Assembly: GCA_032622095.1 (NCBI GenBank)
Contig: CP136063.1
Span: 114,038,723-114,102,722 of the forward strand
Reading direction: 5' to 3'
Origin: Siphonodentalium dalli
Lineage: Eukaryota; Mollusca; Scaphopoda; Gadilida; Siphonodentaliidae
Length of the DNA: 64,000 nt
Under the pieces are notes generated by a model, which was not told the origin of the DNA, ran no database searches, and worked only from the letters and a program-made list of their open reading frames with translations. Both the position numbers and the translations under genes were made by a program. Below are positions 35,396 to 48,288 of this stretch, piece after piece (the first letter of the stretch is position 1; every line of letters begins with the position of its first letter).

Positions 35396-37040
35396 CGACA
35401 TTTTTGAAAATAAGGAATAAGGAATAGGGAATAAGTTCCAATTGTCATGTACGTGTTTATTTTTATTTTGGAGGTGCAGGTTATTTGGCGTGGTGCTGTA
35501 TGCACGTGCAAATCGCGCGTGACATCGCACTTGTGATACATGTTCCCAGTGTATCAGGTGACGTGTATTCTATATTTCTTACTTTCTGTTGTCTTAAGTG
35601 GGAGGTCAAGTGAACAATATTGAATGGGGATTTCCATACAAATCTCAGGAGCAAAAGTTATGAATGAAACAGTTGTCCTAGGTAAATTATAAAATTTTGA
35701 AATAGATATATTTTTCAGAATTTTTTTTTGGGAATTACATCACTTGACCTACATTTGAAAAATCAATACAAATTCAAAGACATACACCAATGTTATAATG
35801 GAACAAGTTCCAATCGGACCGGCCAGATAAATACATGTTGTTTACAATACCACATTATAAGAAAAGGAAAACAATTACTGTAAGATCGCGTGTTCTGTCA
35901 CACGCTGGTATATATGCAAATAAGGTGCAGGCTCGACACAGAATGAATTTGCGTGCCTAGAATTCAATTAATATATTAATATTACATATACTATTATATA
36001 ATTTTTGTACCTGTTAAATGTGCTATTGCAATGTTTTTTATATTTTAATATGTAAATCTCACATGCCTATCATTTGTTTATTGGGATTAAAGAATTGAGA
36101 TTCCATATATGCTGTATCTAAATGTGATTGGGTATGGGCAGTCACTCTCGTGATAATCGCACTAATTCTGTCAGAGGTCTCATGCAGTCGGGGCTCGTGG
36201 TGCACATATGGTGGAGACATCAGTTTATACAAAGTGACGATTCGGAAAAATGTGGAAGGGAGTGAAAAGGGACTGGGTTTTAATTAGAATATTAATCCAA
36301 TTTCAAGTCTGAGACTATCGATTCTGTCCCATCAATACCTTCCATGGCTCGATGGTTCCATCTCATTTTATAATGCAGAAAACGAATAGTTTAATTGTAT
36401 CAATTCGGATGGGTTCTTTTGTGTTTTTGCTTATCCTCATTCTTGTTTTTTCCCACGGAACAACTCCATTTGTTTTCACCAATGGGGACCTAGTCGCAAA
36501 CCAAATCTTTAGCGCAAATGGTGCTATTGTGAAATCGGCCTTCAAGTGGCTCTAAGATGAATAACTCTAACTTTCATGGTGTTTGTGTATGGTTGTCATA
36601 GGCTCTTATTATCAAATTCACAGCGGCATATACACAGGTGTGTGGATGACTTAACGCGTTTTTTTTATGCGAACACTCGACGAAATACAAAACCCCGGAA
36701 CGTTGACGCTATAGTGTCCAGAACTACGTTTAAAGATGATCTATCTCAAACCCAACAACACTTCCAAACACAAGATGTTTATCGGTAATTTTGAATACAC
36801 ACTTTGTATTGTTCCCTAAATACCTTTTGGATAAGTATTGGTGCTAAAAAATCATGGAAGTGACTAACATGTGTACATAATTTGAATCAAAAATAATAAG
36901 TAAGCAACGAATAATTTCAAGTAATTTAAATTTAATCTGAAAAATTGTCATAGTATAGGATTAACCATTTCTAATAAAAAAAAACAATAACACTGGCCTA
37001 GGGCATACAAAAATGGCATCTCCGTAACTTGTCATGCTGT
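35396..37040. other. no gene established; one short signal-peptide-like ORF
   Basis: The plus-strand frame at 36352-36555 (67 codons) has a strongly hydrophobic stretch (GSFVFLLILILVFSHG) and a short polar tail ending in a Lys-containing FKWL. It could be a small secreted peptide, but there is no promoter, polyA or homologue evidence. The rest is AT-rich and featureless. Confidence 0.25.
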
Positions 37041-37055
37041 AACCAGAGCTCTCAG

Positions 37056-37651
37056 CAGAGGCAGACTGGGCCAAAAAACCGGCCCGGGAAATGATTATAA
37101 TACCGGCCCATCTGCCAAAGGCACATTCCGTTTGCACCCCCCCCCCCCCTTGAATTAGAATTATACCAAATACATGTTTTTGCATAATTCCATAATTTAC
37201 CTGAAAAATTGCATAAATTCTAACATCTAGCGGTCTAACTCCAGACAAATGCACACGGCTACGGACAAGAGACCGTGCACACACCGGGCTGTCCATGGTG
37301 TTCGGCCCGGTGTGAGAACATTTTGAAAACTATACAAGAAACTCGCTAATCCTAGCATCTAGACTGGCCTCAACTGAAGCGTTCCTATTGTGTTGGAAAT
37401 TTCAATTGGGGGAGGGTCCGGGAGGGGTGCGTGAGACATTATTTTGGATTTACAGCTGGGAGTTACACAGTTAAAATCTCGAGATTAACGGGGTCTTTAC
37501 GTGGTGTTATATGATGCTGACAAGTTCATTTAATGACAAAATTACGAGCAGTCAATTAGGCTGCATGGTTAAACAACACATATGGCGGCTCACGTCCGGC
37601 CTCAGCTCATCGGGAATTTTCCCGGTCTCCCGATGGGCCAGTCCGCCTCTG
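37056..37651. mobile_element. hAT-like nonautonomous element
   Basis: Left terminus CAGAGGCAGACTGGGCC and right terminus (reverse complement) CAGAGGCGGACTGGCCCATC. The 8-bp flanks GCTCTCAG (37048-37055) and GCTCTCAA (37652-37659) match at 7 of 8. CAGAGG-type termini with 8-bp target duplications are diagnostic of hAT elements. At 596 bp it has no transposase. The 111-codon minus-strand frame inside is unsupported. A C run lies near 37138. Confidence 0.85.
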
Positions 37652-37881
37652 GCTCTCAACCATATCGATGGTATGAGGGGGAAATGAGTAAGATGTTGTA
37701 GCTTTGAGCCTACGTTGTTCTATAGAGTTTTATAATTCATCAACATTTTCTACGCGGTATATAAACACCTCCAAAAAGTATGTGCCCCCTCCCATAGAAT
37801 ACCCTGTAGATGATATATGGTATTCATCAGATCGTATTGAAATTTTGACCTATTGAACTTTTGTTTGGGAGTGATCTGATG

Positions 37882-38217
37882 ACAATGCTAATGAAGATGA
37901 CGGCGATGGCGACGAAGATTATAATGATGATGACAATATTGAGAATGATGATGATTGACGAAAATGACGACGATGATAGCGACGATTGATGTTGAATATT
38001 GATGATTATGATAATAACGATCAGATGAGGACCATGATACCGATGACAAGGATGATAATAATGACGACATCGATGTATACGAAAACGACGACGATGATGC
38101 CGGATGATACGGACGATTGCGACAACAACGATTATGACGATGGCAGAAATGGTGATGACGATGATTGACGACGAAGACGACGATGAAAATTATTGTGATG
38201 AGGATGGCGATTATGAT
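37882..38217. repeat. GAY trinucleotide low-complexity tract
   Basis: Degenerate GAT/GAC/ACG repeats. Translates to Asp-rich or His/Ser-rich frames that are not genes. Confidence 0.85.
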
Positions 38218-39119
38218 GTTGATAAATGTATGTAGGGTTCATGTCTAGATGTATATTTTATATATTTTCTATTCTATCTTTCATAAATATGCATGTCACT
38301 TTCTCAATATCCTGTACTAAAATGGATAGAGAGAATAAAGCATATACAACAACGAATTTAGAACATGGCAAATGCATAGCATTGTGGTAGTTTTCAATAA
38401 TCACACTTTCAACTTCGATGCGCAACAGCATCGAACTTTGATGAGTAATTTTGTAATCAGTGTTGGTTGAATGTCACCAACCTTATAACAGCATGGAATT
38501 GCCATTAAGTTTATATATAATTGATATCTGAACCACTGCATTCACTCGAGAGGAACCATGTCACGTACAATGTCGACGGACCAAGCCAGTGCATGCCATG
38601 GTTATCATGATTGATTTGTTGGGCGCAATCTCCGTCAAGCAGGTCGATGGTATGTTATCTAATGCTACGAGAAAACTCAGGTTTAAGAAACTGGATATGT
38701 GAAGACCGCACATAAATCATATAAAAAATCACATATCGAAGACAGGACCGCCCATAGTGACCAATCCTGGCACCGAGACGGAGAATTTCGACAGATGATA
38801 AGACCGTTGTTGTTGTTCAAAAACTCATTTACACAAATCCCTATTAAAATTTAGAATGGCAAGTGGATCTGATATGGGGTGGATACAAATGATACCGCTA
38901 AATTCGCTCAGCATGACAACTGGTGAAGTTCAAGACCCTTCCCATGCGGTAAAAGGTTGGTGAAATTTAACGAATACTGATAACCCAGTTAACCCATCAA
39001 CACTCGATGTTGTTGAGCGTCAGAGTTTCAAGTGTGATGTTTTAAAAATGGTAATATTTGTCTCTCCAAAATTTCAAGCGGCGGTTGGGGTAATTAATTA
39101 TCACAGTGTATTGCATTTA
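38218..39119. other. no gene seen
   Basis: AT-rich sequence without recognisable features. Confidence 0.4.
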
Positions 39120-39240
39120 CCTATAGAGAGAGTCTTCTCGGTCCACAACAGCTTGTGATATCAGTTGGGTTTATGTTGTACTTTTTTGGGTGGCCGACCA
39201 CCTCCCCCGTTACTCTTTTATTGTGGACTTTACGCCCTTA
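39120..39240 (+). repeat. dispersed sequence with LLGPQQL reading frame, copy 1
   Basis: TCTTCTCGGTCCACAACAGC and the following about 80 bp match the reverse complement of 45080-45165. In both places the same frame is open: LLGPQQLVISVGFMLYFFG here and LLGPQQLDISVGMMLFFG there. Here the frame ends in a stop near 39240. It may be a gene-family fragment or a transposon ORF relic; no family recognised. Confidence 0.4.
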
Positions 39241-39411
39241 ATCGTGGACGGGAGCTATCTTGCCTGCATGTCTTCGGATTAGGTCAGATTTATGCTTTGT
39301 GGAAATGAACATAGAGAGCAGCCTTTTCCAAGCATGTTGATATCAAACATGTGTATATCCGAGGTTCGTTAAAATTAATGTCAAAGCAACGAGATTTATA
39401 AATAAGCAAAC

Positions 39412-42400
39412 TAGTCGGGGAGCCAATAAGGTCCACCTGCACCCCCCCCCCCCCCCCCCCCCCCCGATGATTACAAATAACCTTATTTTTATTGTTCCCT
39501 ATGGTATCCAGATAAAGAATCCGAATTTCACCGAAAAATAAAGGTGGCCCTACTAGGTGCTAGAGCCATTTGAATCCAAGATGGCCGCCATTTCCTCTAA
39601 TTCCGACCAGCTGTATTTAATCGTTGTAATAGATCGGTTGTTAGCAAAAGACACAGACAAAATGTATGCCATTTTGTTGGTATGATGTCCTTCTTCAAAA
39701 TGACGGCAAATAATTTCGAAAAATATTCAAAATGGCCGCGAAAAATGACGTCATATGCACGAAAATAGGAAATTTAATTAATATTTCACCATATCTTCCA
39801 TTTTTCTTCACATTAATCATCAGTAAATGGCAATATTTTTAAGACAGTCATTAAGCGTGATATTATAGCGTCATTGTAAGACATTTTCCATTGACGAGGG
39901 TTCCGTAATAGATACAGAAAGAGGATTTGAAAAAGAGGGGGTGAAATTTTAGCTTTTTTTTGCAAGACGATTTTGATAGTCATTTTATCGACAAACCACA
40001 CAGGCTGTTAATAGAATGTCAACAACTATGTGCTTTATTTTATTGGACGGATGTTTTACTTCAATTGGAATGAAATTGGTGTAGAAAATTTCCAAAATGG
40101 CCGCCGAAAATATGAAAAATGGTAAATATTGCCCCAGGGTGTCCTGCAATGGCTTACAAGTTGTGGTTGATATATAAAATTGCCTAATCTGTATTATATA
40201 CATTGAATACTAACATGTCTGATGGATCATTGTTTCTATTGTCACCACTGACATCACCAGAAATATTGGATTTTTCTCTCACAAACTTGACATAAATATC
40301 GGCAAAAATTCACTTTTCAGGGTTCGACAATTTTTTTAAGTAAAATGCAACTATCATTGGTATCAAAGGTATTTATTGTTTTGGTCTATCTTAATGTGTC
40401 ACACTACGGTGTTTATAGACCAAATTGCTCAAGATGGCTTCCAAATGGCAACCAAATTTGTAAAAAGTTAACTTTTTACATATATCCCGAACATTATTAT
40501 CTGCGTTATCCGACAAGGTAGTAAACTGTGACTCACTTGGTTAGTATACGTGTTAGTTAATTAACTGACAACTACGTTCTATTCTGTTTGTCCCAGTTCC
40601 GTATGGGGCATGACGAATTCATTTTAAAGTTGCAGTATGGAATTTTGCGGAGAACCTCTTTTGTGATTCTGGCCATATTATTGAAAGGAAACGAGCAGAA
40701 CTTTTAGACGGAACTGAGATGAACCATAATACGTGACTATTCTGGCCCATTATGATAAAAAGTGATCAACTGGATAAAAGATGGATGCCAAGATGGCAGC
40801 CAGGGAGTTACTATATGGGTGATGTGAATATGTATGCAGGGAGTTACTGTAAGGTAATGAATGATGTGAATAGGTATACAAGGAGTGACTATATGGTTAT
40901 GAGTGGGGTGTCCATGCTGAGATGCATAGGAATATAAGGAGTGGCTGTATGGGCATGTGTAAGGTGAATCGGTATACATGTAGTGACTGTACGGTGAAAT
41001 TGTTGTGTGTGGCCGATGTGACCGTATGGGCATTGCTGTGGTGTATATATATATATATAACGAGAGTAGCTAACATGGTCATCCGTGTGTTGTTTATGTA
41101 TATATGGAATGACTGTACGGTCGTGGTGGGGTGTATATGTGTACCGTGTGTGGCTGTATTGTGACATGTGGGTGTATATGTATATTTGTGCTGTCTGTAT
41201 GATCATGGATGGAGTGCGTAGATAAATAGGGAGTGATTTTATGGTTATGGATAATGTGTATAGGTGCACATATATGCCTGTACGGTCAAGATTGAAGTTA
41301 TATGCATACCTGGAATAAGCTGGATGGCCATTGACGAGCGTGTGGCTATATAGGGAGTGCCCATTTTGATAACGGGTTGGTCGTATATTTATATATGTTG
41401 TGGATGTATTATCATCGGTGGTGTATAAGGTGTAGATGAATGATCATGGATGGCGTGTATGAGTATACAGTGAGTTGCTGAATTGTCATGTGTGGTGTGT
41501 ATGTGCAAGTATGAAACTTATGAGTGGTCGTGTGTGCGTGTATTGGTATATTTGGAAGGGCTCACCATTGGTGAGGTGTATATGCATATCTGGATTGACT
41601 CTATGGTCATGGGTATGGCGAATAGATATACATGTAGTGGCTGTATGGTCCATGGTGATGTGAATAGGTATACAATGAATGACTGTATGATCGTGAATGT
41701 GGTGAATATGTATACATAGAGTGACTATATGGTCAGGTGTAGGAGTATACCTGGTGTTCATGCATGGTGACTCATGGCTGTATCGTCATTTGTGGCATGT
41801 ACTATTGTACCGGTATAACCAAATATGGCTGTATGGTCAGGTGTGCGTGTATAGAGTGGGTGACTATATTGCCATTTGTGTGGTGTTTATGTACATATGA
41901 GGTCATGGGTGGGTTGTACATGTGTAATTTGGGTGGCTATCGCTTTCCACAATAACTCAAGGATGTGTTAATCAATAGAGAGGTCATGTCAAAGAGTTCT
42001 CCACCTTGATAGTGTTTATGTACATGGGGGAACTTTAAACGCGAAAAGCGATAGCCACCCATTACCACACAGCCATACAGCCATGAGTCACAATGCAGGC
42101 ACATCGGGTATAATCCTAAACATGACCCATAACCATAGAGTCACTCATTGTATACCCATTCACCTCACCATTGGCCATACGGTCATCCCATGTATACCTA
42201 TTCTCCACACACACGGTCAAATAGACATTCAATATATACATCAACACCACAACAATGACCATAGAGTCACCCCGGGTATACATATCCACCTCACCAATGG
42301 TCATATAGCCACTCTCTTCATACACATACCCTCACACATGGCACCTGGTATACTCCTTCATCTGACCTATGGTCATATAGTCACCCCGTGTGTACCTATT

Positions 42401-44258
42401 CAAAACATTCATACATGATCATGGTCAATCATTGTATATATATTCACCTCACCCTTGGCCATGTTACTCCCTGTATCCCTATTTGTCACACCATAGCAGA
42501 ATAGCCACTCAATATATACTAATACTCCCAGCCATGTCAGTATATTCACTCCATGTATGCATATACACATCATCCATGGCCATATAGCCGCTCGCTATAT
42601 ACACATACCCCTCGCCCATGACCATATAGCAACACATGTGTATACCCGTATAACCTACACATGACCATACCGCCACGAGTCACCATGCAGGAACACCGGG
42701 TATACTCATACACCTGACACATGCCCATTAAGTCACTCCCTGTATAGCTATGCATTACATTTATGATCATACAGTCACTCATTGTATACATACATGTACT
42801 CATCTCACCATTGACCATACAATAACTCCCTGTATACCTATTCACCTCACCTATGGTCATATAGTAACTCCCTGGCTACCATCTTGGCATCCACCCTATA
42901 TCCAGTTGATATGTTTTATCATAATGACCAGAATAGCCACATATTATGGTTCATCTCAGTTCCGTTTCAAAGTTCTGCCCATTTCCTTTCAATAATATGG
43001 CAAGAATCACAAAAGAGGTTCTCCGCCAAATTCCATACTGCAACTTTAAAATGAATTTGCCATGCCCCATACGGAACTGGGACAACATAATAGAACATAG
43101 TTGTCAGTTAATTAACTAACACGTATAATAACCAAGTGAGTCACAATTTACTACCTTGTCGGATAACGCAGAGAATAATGTTCGGGGAAAAATTTAAAAA
43201 TTTACTTTTTACAAATTTGGTTGCCATTTTGACAGCCATCTTGAGCAATTTGGTCTATAAACACCGTAGTGTGACACATTTAAGATAAACCAAAACAATA
43301 AATACCTTTGATACCAATGATAGTTGCATTTTATTTAAAACAATTGTCCAACCCTGAAAAGTGAATTTTTGCCGATATTTATGTCAAGTTTGTGAGAGAA
43401 AAATCCAATATTTCTGGTGATGTCAGTGGTGACAATAGATAAAATGATCCATGGTGCATCAGACATGTTAGTATTCAATGTATATAATACAGATTAGCCA
43501 ATTTTATATATCAACCACAACTTGTAAGCCATTGCAGGACACCCTGGGGCAATATTTACCATTTTTCATATTTTCGGCGGCCATTTTGGAAATTTTATAC
43601 ACGAATTTCATTCCCATTGAAGTAAAACATCCGTCTAATAAAATAAAGCACATAGTTGTTGACATTATATTAACAGTATGTGTGGTTTGTCGTTAAAATG
43701 ACGATCAAAATCGTCTTGCAAAAAAAAATCGAAAATTTCACCCCTCTTTTTAGAATCCTCTTTCTGCATCTTTTACGGAACCCTCGTCAATGGCAATTGT
43801 CTTAAAATGACGCTATAATATCATGCTTGATGACTGTCTCAGAAACATTGCCATTTACTAATGATTAATGCGAAGAAAAATGGAAGATATGGTGAAATAT
43901 TAATTAAATTTCCTATTTTCGTGCATATGACGTCATTTTTCGGCGGCCATTTTGAATTGTTTTCGAAATTATTTGCCGTCATTTTGAAGAAGGACATCAT
44001 ACCAACAAAATGGCATACATATTGTCTGTGTCTTTTGCTAACAACCGATCTATTACAACGATTAAATACAGCTGGTCGGAATTAGAGGAAATGGCGGCCA
44101 TCTTGGATTCAAATGGCTCTAGCACCTAGTGGGGCCATCTTTATTTTTCGGTGAAATCCGGATTCTTTATCTGGATACCATAGGGAACAATAAAAATAAG
44201 GTTATTTGTAATCATCGGGGGGGGGGGGTGCAGGTGGACCTTATTGGCTCCCCGACTA
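39412..44258 (+). mobile_element. 4.85-kb giant foldback element with inverted 42-bp minisatellite arms
   Basis: The left end TAGTCGGGGAGCCAATAAGG is matched exactly in inverted form at the right end (closing at 44258), and both ends are followed by a C or G run and then about 1.35 kb of unique sequence. The two unique arms (39412-40800 and 42885-44258) are about 95% identical by eye. Inside them lie inverted arrays of a roughly 42-bp minisatellite (40810-41935, then 42060-42880 in reverse complement). An asymmetric core at about 41940-42060 is bounded by GGGTGGCTATCGCTTTCC and GCGATAGCCACCC. The flanks AAC|TAG and CTA|AAC suggest a 3-bp AAC target duplication, which is weak on its own. No transposase is encoded. 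The mirrored 72-codon frames (39985-40203 minus and 43478-43696 plus) are arm copies without other coding evidence. Confidence 0.9.
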
Positions 44259-45079
44259 AACCCTTGTTTTCCAGAGAATTTTGATTTGTCGCGCAATCAG
44301 AAAATGCATGTTTTTTTGTTTGAACATATTTATTGTGACCCACATATACATCGAATATTTTACAACACAGAATATATTGATAATCTCCCCTGGCGTTCAG
44401 CTGCTGGTGAATTTAAATCGATGGTGTTGCCGGAATGAAATTTGATGAGAGTTTTGTTTTGTTATTTGTATGGGGGACGGTGTCCCATACGATCGGCCAT
44501 GTATACATAGGGGAACCGTCTCCCAATCAAAAACATGCAGGTTGTAGTTGTGGGCATAATGATTACTAAAATTGGTCTGTGGATATATGAATGATTGTAT
44601 ACTGTCTCGAATAATCGCCTATTCAATGTATCGCTATATTTTAGGGTATGCCAAAGAGAATATCTTTAATACTGGTGATGACCACATTATGCTCATCTAT
44701 AGTCGTGTCCACATACGGTTTCTTGCATCTGTATAGAAAGGACATTCGAAGAAAAAATGGCCTGCGTCTTCACATTCGTTACCACAGGAGCAACACGGAC
44801 TTGTAATTTTTGAATTTATCGAAGTTCAGATCACTGCAGTGTTTCGGAGTCTACATTGCAAAATATTTGATGTTCTCCGGCCGGCATTGCAGTAAATGCA
44901 TGTAAACAATGCATTAAACGATCGTGTCATCACTTTATTTATCAAGGTAAGTGATATATAATTTTGAAGGACAGGTTATTGTCATGACAGATGATTAATC
45001 ACATATGCATGGGTTCACGTGAATTTCCGGGCTCCGCGTGTATACATATGTAGTACATCTCTTGGATGAAAGTCCGTTA
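44259..45079. other. no gene seen
   Basis: Contains a small imperfect inverted pair (GGGGGACGGTGTCCCATACG ... GGGGAACCGTCTCCC). No gene recognised. Confidence 0.4.
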
Positions 45080-45180
45080 TATAATGGTAACGGAGGGTAA
45101 GTCGGTCCAAAAAACAGCATCATCCCAACCGATATATCAAGCTGTTGTGGACCAAGAAGACTTGGTCTAGCAATTACCGT
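45080..45180 (-). repeat. dispersed sequence with LLGPQQL reading frame, copy 2
   Basis: Reverse-orientation partner of 39120-39240. The frame is open over a wider span here (44995-45258 minus, 87 codons, with a Cys-containing tail NPCICD). The conserved frame between copies hints at descent from a real coding sequence. Confidence 0.4.
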
Positions 45181-46221
45181 GTTCTCATTTCGTTCAAAGG
45201 TATATTTCGTACGCTCGTTCGACTTTACATTGCTCATTATATAGTGGCAAATGGACATTGCCGGAATCCATGGACGTAATCTTATTCCAACCCCTCAAAT
45301 TATGTACACTTTATTTTGTAGTAAACCCAACATATAGGTCGATCAATACGCGAAATCAGTCATATGACGTTACAATCAACAGGATGGCAACGCGAATCTT
45401 CGCCACATGAACAATGTCGTTAATTATCATTCCGAAACATAAATTATATTCAAGATAACTACATAACTGATAAAAATTATCTACTAAACGGATACATCAG
45501 GCAAATAAATTGAAACATCTATAGTATATGCATGGCGGGGTTTTTAAAGTCATTCATTTACTACAGAATGTTTCACGTCGTCTGTTTGCGTAAATCTGCC
45601 TCGGAAAAAGCAAACGCTTCAAAACTCAGTTGCGTCCATTGACGTGTTTCCAAGAGTTAATTTAGGCCATGTGATGATATGATACAAATGTTTAGGCCAT
45701 GTGATGATATGATATGTGATGATATTATACAAATATTTGAACTTAATGTTGGTTCACCACAAGATATCTTAACAATCGTCAATTCGACGTTAAGTGTGAA
45801 GATGGCAGAAATCTGTTACCAATTATGAGCATGAATTAACGCGGAGACTCTGTCACTTAGAAATATATAGAGTTACCCATCTTAGATTCAGTTTTTCATA
45901 TCAACTTTTCGCTTGTCAGGTTGCGGTGATCAATATAGATCGATAACTTTGTGGACTACTGATATACTGATATTTTTCTAAGCGTTTCTTTGATTATGGA
46001 TGCCTAAACATGTACGTCAGTGAGGCAAGGCAATTAATATTCAGGGCAAACCGGATTGCAGAATATTTCGTCTTTTTATTTTGATTCCTTGAGACTCCCG
46101 AAAATGCTAATGGTTTTTAGATGTTTCAGAACAACAATATTTCCTTTTTTCATATGACTTTGGTTTCTTAGATCGTGACAGTTGTCACATATTTAGGGAA
46201 AGATAGCTCATTAGCTATTGT
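45181..46221. other. no gene seen; short tandem duplication
   Basis: TTAGGCCATGTGATGATATG is duplicated at about 45662-45711 with a partial third unit. Otherwise AT-rich without recognisable genes. Confidence 0.5.
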
Positions 46222-46712
46222 CAGTTTTTCAATATGGCCGCTCCTATTGATTGCATATATATGGGTAGTAAGATACTGACTTTCTGCTTCAGAAGCCTGC
46301 ATTGCCGCCGTGTCCACCGGCTTTGTTTGTTCATTGCAACAGTCAGATGTTGCACTTCAGGCACAGAAGATAGTGCATGCCAGTTTAAGGTATTTCATCT
46401 ACACCTGGATGATTTGCATGGTGCTAAACTGGAACAGGAACTCCTTATAATCCTCAATATTCTGTCCGATGCAAGCTGGACATCGGCCGAAAATGTCACA
46501 TGGCATAATGATTTTGTTTCAGCATCCTTCTCAAAACCGAAATCAGTGGGTCTGAACTTGGCGGATTTGCTTGAAGCTCATGTTTCCATACACATGTCTG
46601 CAAGTGTGCCCGTTTCGCATTCTCCCAAAAACTCCGTTGTAGTTGGAGGTAGACTGCACATTTTTGGGGCGATGGTTGCACTCAAGTTTCCATTCGTGTT
46701 GTACATCTTACA
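46222..46712 (-). pseudogene. C-terminal part of CXC-type repeat-associated gene (fragment 3 of 3)
   Basis: Minus strand, directly downstream of the Helitron insertion point. It reads PKMCSLPPTTTEF, then after a frame change KRAHLQTCVWKHELQANPP, then (third frame) PTDFGFEKDAETKSLCHVTF and a Cys cluster RSSCSSLAPCKSSRC before a stop. LCSLPPTTE, RAHLQ-C-WK and a final Cys-rich CXC-like stretch are, from memory, hallmarks of a large family of uncharacterised invertebrate proteins often labelled Tesmin/TSO1-like CXC domain proteins. It continues fragment 2 (54259-54990) once the Helitron is removed. At least two frame changes and a stop in the Cys cluster mark it as dead. The plus-strand 173-codon frame (46234-46755), the longest here on that strand, is antisense to these motifs and is not called. 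Confidence 0.75.
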
Positions 46713-48288
46713 TCTATATCTATATTTGCGAATGTATGTCTGTCTGTCTGTCTGAAATTCACAGGGGACCATCTAGATGATGCCAAAGGGGTCTACTAGG
46801 AGTAGCTTTTTACGAGAAAGATAATGGTCGGGGTTAGAATTTTCTAAAGTGACGCCGTTATTGTCAGGGGCAGAAAAGGGGGAGGGGCAAAAAAAAAATG
46901 TCGCCGATTGCCACCAAACTTATATATAATCATCCCCATAATATGAGGAATCTAATGGCGTGGTTTAAATATGGCAAAAGTCGCGCCGTTCGCGCCAGGG
47001 GTGCCCGGAAGGGGGGGGGCAGATTTTTTTGTTCTGTCGCCGATTGCCACGAAGCTTACATATAATCATCCCCATGATATGAAGAATCCAACGGTGTGGT
47101 TTAAATATGTCAAAAGTGGCGCCGTTTGAGTCAGGGATGAACGGAAGGGGAGAGGGGCACCAAAATTGATAAAACTAATTTTAGCGCCGATTTCCACCAA
47201 ATTGATATATATTCTTCTTCATGATACAAGGAATCTAATTGTGCGATTTAACAACGCCAACTTGTTGTTTTTGGATGAGAGATTGGGAGGGGGGTGGGCA
47301 CTAAATTTGATAATAAGTCGCCGATTGCCACCACACTTATACAAAATCATCCCATGGTATGAGGAGTCTAATTGTGTGGCTTTTATCTGTCAAATGTGGC
47401 CTCATTCGAGTCAGGGTTGCATTGAAAGGGACAGGGGCACCAAAATTGATGAAAATATTTTTTAGCGCCAATTTCCACCAAATTGATACACGTTCTTATC
47501 CATGATACGAGGAATCTAATCGTGATTTAAAGGTACGGTTGGCCTTGGCGGTGGGTATCCTGTGAAAATATTTCCACCCATCAAAAACCGCCACAAACAG
47601 AAAGAACATCAAAATGTAGACAGACTTTGTCCGTATACAAATAAGAAATATCGCATAAACAGTATGTTATTGTCATTTGTTTGACCATTGTTATGCAAAC
47701 AAAAGCATAAAAAGTTACTTTTCTGGTGTTTGTTTATATTACGATGGTAAACATAAAGAGCGTTCTTCGTGCTGAATTCCTGATATGGAACTAATAAAGA
47801 GCGTTGATATCATTTGTGTGTGATTAGCCAATGACACTATGCTGTCTTCTGTAACACAATCAGGCTCTTGCTTATGTAAAATATAGTAAGTCTTTATGAT
47901 AGCATGCTGTTTACGCGATGGTCATGTTATATATGAACGAAACTGTATGCGTTTTAATGGGAGCATGCCACTTTGCCGACGGCTATTGTTTCCGGGGGTA
48001 CCTGCACGAGGTGGCAATAATCCCTTACTTCAATCATTTGCCGCTTATAGTCTATTCCTCTTTTCTTTTGGTGTTTTAATGGTTTGTCCTCTCTTTTTGT
48101 AGGTTTTTAATGATTTGTCAATTTGGGAACGAGGGTTTTGGAACCTTTGGTGCTGATTCAATGTTGATGTCAGGAAATAATCTATGTCATGTTTTATTTA
48201 TTTATTGATGCAAAATAATTAATAAAATACATACAAGCAGATAACAAACATATAAGAAATACACGACAATATTTTAACACTGAAAAGC

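Noticed and set aside
34193-35530. Pro/Gly-rich ORFs of 70-200 codons on both strands
   Set aside because: Generated by the 141-bp satellite period; open in several frames at once.
37986-38168. Asp-rich ORF
   Set aside because: Translation of a degenerate GAY tract without any other gene signal.
39985-43696. Mirrored 72-codon ORFs in the two arms of the giant foldback
   Set aside because: Conservation is no higher than in the surrounding arm sequence, and the 28-kb copy lacks the frame; no domain seen.
46234-46755. 173-codon plus-strand ORF starting MAAPIDC
   Set aside because: Its opposite strand carries the ordered family motifs of the CXC-type pseudogene (LCSLPPTT, RAHLQ, Cys cluster), so the plus frame is an antisense shadow and also runs into the Helitron's TCTG run.
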